A program made the position numbers and the translations under genes. The notes beneath the pieces are model-generated. The model worked only from the letters and a program-made list of their open reading frames with translations. It was not told where the DNA came from and did no database searches. Below are positions 62,326-64,000 of a DNA stretch of 64,000 nt, piece after piece; position 1 is the first letter of the stretch, and the number at the start of each line of letters is the position of its first letter. Origin of the DNA: Flagellimonas lutaonensis (GTDB lineage: Bacteria; Bacteroidota; Bacteroidia; Flavobacteriales; Flavobacteriaceae); NCBI RefSeq assembly GCF_000963865.1, contig NZ_CP011071.1, positions 996,501-1,060,500 on the forward strand, read 5' to 3'.

Positions 62326-63810
62326 ATGGCACTCACTTTAACTTACATCATTATTGCTATTTACAGCATCGCGTTGATGTTGATTTTCTTCTACAGTTTG
62401 GCCCAGCTCAACTTGCTCATCAATTATCTTAGCTACAAAAAGCGCAACGACGAGGCCCCGAAATTCAACCTTATGGATCCAAGGGAAATACCCTATGTGA
62501 CCATTCAATTGCCCATTTATAATGAGGAATATGTGGTAGAGCGATTGCTCGATAACATTTCAAAAATAGAATACCCAAAAAGCAAACTGGAGATTCAGGT
62601 GCTCGATGACTCTACCGATGATTCAGTTTTGGAGACGGCAAAGAAAATTGAAGAACTTCAAAAACAAGGGCTCGACATAAAGCACATTCGCCGCGAAAAC
62701 CGTCAAGGTTTCAAGGCCGGTGCTTTAAAAGAAGGGCTTGCCATCGCAAAAGGCGACTTTATTGCCATTTTCGATGCCGATTTCATGCCAGAGAGCGATT
62801 GGCTCAAAAAGACCGTGCCTTATTTCAAGGATGAGGAAATCGGGGTGGTTCAGACCCGTTGGGGGCATATCAACCGTGATTATTCCACCCTTACAAAAAT
62901 CCAGGCCTTTGCCTTGGATGCCCATTTTACATTGGAACAGGTCGGAAGAAACTCAAAGGGCCACTTCATCAACTTCAACGGTACCGCCGGTATTTGGCGT
63001 AAACAATGTATCATCGATGCAGGTAACTGGGAAGGTGACACCCTCACCGAAGACCTCGATTTGAGCTATCGTGCCCAGTTGAAGGACTGGAAATTTAAAT
63101 ACCTGGAGGATGTAGAGACCCCCGCTGAGCTGCCCGTGGTCATGAGTGCCGCCCGCTCTCAGCAATTCCGATGGAACAAAGGAGGTGCCGAAAATTTCAG
63201 GAAGACGGTCTGGAGCGTTATTACCGCTAAAAATCTTGATTTCAAGACAAAGTTTCATGGGGTAATGCACCTTTTGAACAGTTCAATGTTCTTGTGTGTG
63301 TTCTTGGTGTCTGTACTGAGCATCCCCATGCTGTATATAAAGAACTCCTATGGCCACCTTGCTTGGGTTTTTGAGGTTACCAGTTTCTTTATCGTCAGTA
63401 CCATTATTCTGTTTTTCTGCTACTGGTTTACCTACAAGAGTATGCAGGGAGGTGGTTTTGACAAGTTTGTAGACTATATAAAGCTGTTCTTCACGTTTTT
63501 CTCTGTGGCTCTGGGACTGTCGTTGCACAATTCAATCGCCGTACTGGAAGGCCACTTGGGCAAGCGAAGTGAATTTGTCAGAACCCCGAAATTTAACATC
63601 AACAGCCTCAGCGACACATGGAAGGGCAACAAATACATTACCAACAAACTCTCACCGAACATGTTGGTAGAGTTCGGGCTTATGCTTTACTTCCTTTTTG
63701 GAATGTACAGTGCCGTACCATTGAATGATTTTGGTCTTTTTCCCTTCCATCTGATGTTGTTCTTGGGCTTCGGTTTTGTATTCTTCAAATCGTTGACGGC
63801 CAAGGCGTAA
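62326..63810 (+). CDS. Membrane glycosyltransferase, cellulose-synthase-like GT2
   Basis: A processive-type GT2 of 494 residues with a membrane segment at the N-terminus (YIIIAIYSIALMLIFFYSLA), a catalytic domain with LDDSTDDSVLE, IFDADFMPES, TEDLDLSYRAQ and the QxxRW-type motif SQQFRWNKGG, and four or more C-terminal membrane segments (MFLCVFLVSVLSIPMLYI and FFIVSTIILFFCYWFTYK). These are the D,D,D,Q(Q/R)xRW features of BcsA/ceramide glucosyltransferase-like enzymes. It probably makes an envelope glycan or glycolipid. Product unknown; no PilZ domain is seen. Confidence 0.92.
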   Translation: MALTLTYIIIAIYSIALMLIFFYSLAQLNLLINYLSYKKRNDEAPKFNLMDPREIPYVTIQLPIYNEEYVVERLLDNISKIEYPKSKLEIQVLDDSTDDSVLETAKKIEELQKQGLDIKHIRRENRQGFKAGALKEGLAIAKGDFIAIFDADFMPESDWLKKTVPYFKDEEIGVVQTRWGHINRDYSTLTKIQAFALDAHFTLEQVGRNSKGHFINFNGTAGIWRKQCIIDAGNWEGDTLTEDLDLSYRAQLKDWKFKYLEDVETPAELPVVMSAARSQQFRWNKGGAENFRKTVWSVITAKNLDFKTKFHGVMHLLNSSMFLCVFLVSVLSIPMLYIKNSYGHLAWVFEVTSFFIVSTIILFFCYWFTYKSMQGGGFDKFVDYIKLFFTFFSVALGLSLHNSIAVLEGHLGKRSEFVRTPKFNINSLSDTWKGNKYITNKLSPNMLVEFGLMLYFLFGMYSAVPLNDFGLFPFHLMLFLGFGFVFFKSLTAKA

Positions 63811-63813
63811 CAT

Positions 63814-64000
63814 ATGCTTTCTTATTGGAAACTACACAGAATACCCATCCTGCTAGCGCTGGGAAGTGTGTTGTTTTATTGGGTCTTTGCCTACAACCTA
63901 GTACGTGAGGACAGTATAAAATTGTTCTCTCTTTTCGGTGCACTTTTCTTTTTCTATTTCAAATTGATCCAGTTTGAAAAATGGAACCTGAGGTTTATGG
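63814..64000 (+). CDS. Start of a multi-span membrane protein, cut by the window edge
   Basis: From ATG 63814 the frame remains open to the window end. The visible 62 residues have two hydrophobic spans (IPILLALGSVLFYWVFAYNL and LFSLFGALFFFYFKLI). I think it is a polytopic glycosyltransferase (ArnT/mannosyltransferase-like), as is usual after the BcsA-like gene in Flavobacteriia, but too little is visible to be sure. It starts three bases after the previous stop. Confidence 0.6.
   Translation, partial: MLSYWKLHRIPILLALGSVLFYWVFAYNLVREDSIKLFSLFGALFFFYFKLIQFEKWNLRFM

Overview
The window is chromosomal DNA of a member of the Bacteroidota, most likely a marine Flavobacteriaceae of the Muricauda/Zobellia type. 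The lineage call rests on several things seen here: many promoters with the Bacteroidota -7 element TAnnTTTG and almost no Shine-Dalgarno sequences; Flavobacteriia-type gene neighbours (miaB / sigma-54 regulator / lptE / secG / groESL, and coaX / barrel / TPR / lptC / CNNM / ppiD); a TonB receptor, a LVIVD-repeat lipoprotein and a GYDIA-type GHMP kinase. The genus is inference. I found no prophage, insertion sequence or CRISPR array.

Layout. 1-3775: topA (cut by the left edge) and a LVIVD lipoprotein, both leftward. 3950-10860: a rightward run with miaB, a sigma-54 activator, lptE, a TPR-like protein, secG, groES and groEL; groES has a -24/-12 (sigma-54 type) promoter and a short inverted-repeat element fills the miaB/regulator gap. 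10976-14828: a leftward metal-handling operon (HYC_CC_PP protein, TonB receptor, two HMA proteins). 14956-22688: a GAF/fRMsr-like protein, purH and the complete elongasome set mreBCD, PBP2 and rodA. 22685-25807: secreted nuclease and tail-specific protease, leftward. 25996-30773: surE, a small membrane protein, lpxB, an NlpC/P60 lipoprotein and a short ComEC. 30770-34484: a DPP-IV-like peptidase and a POT peptide transporter, a peptide-use pair. 34648-36868: HMG-CoA reductase and a mevalonate-branch GHMP kinase.

36872-44716: a long leftward run of envelope genes (coaX, outer membrane barrel, TPR protein, lptC, small membrane protein, CNNM/CorC protein, PpiD-like chaperone) with tRNA-Phe and its promoter and terminator upstream. 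45226-51747: small conserved protein, GH32 lipoprotein, rhodanese, ThuA protein and a large PVC-type c-heme protein. 51945-54185: TIGR04282 glycosyltransferase, purine nucleoside phosphorylase and TIGR04283 glycosyltransferase, resembling the sugar part of an arsenosugar pathway. 54177-57997: an active-looking N-acetylmuramoyl-L-alanine amidase overlapping a paralogue that has lost its metal ligands, then a GH113-like protein and a DUF547 protein. 58204-64000: FAD oxidoreductase, a four-helix-bundle gene broken by an in-frame stop, a NapH/NosR-like iron-sulfur membrane protein, two GT2 glycosyltransferases and the start of a further membrane protein.

Most of the window is core cell biology (lipopolysaccharide transport, wall elongation, protein folding, tRNA modification). 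The less ordinary parts are the amidase/pseudo-amidase pair, the groESL sigma-54 promoter beside a sigma-54 activator, the metal operon, the partial arsenosugar set, the interrupted four-helix-bundle gene and the palindromic repeat that supplies the last codons of miaB.
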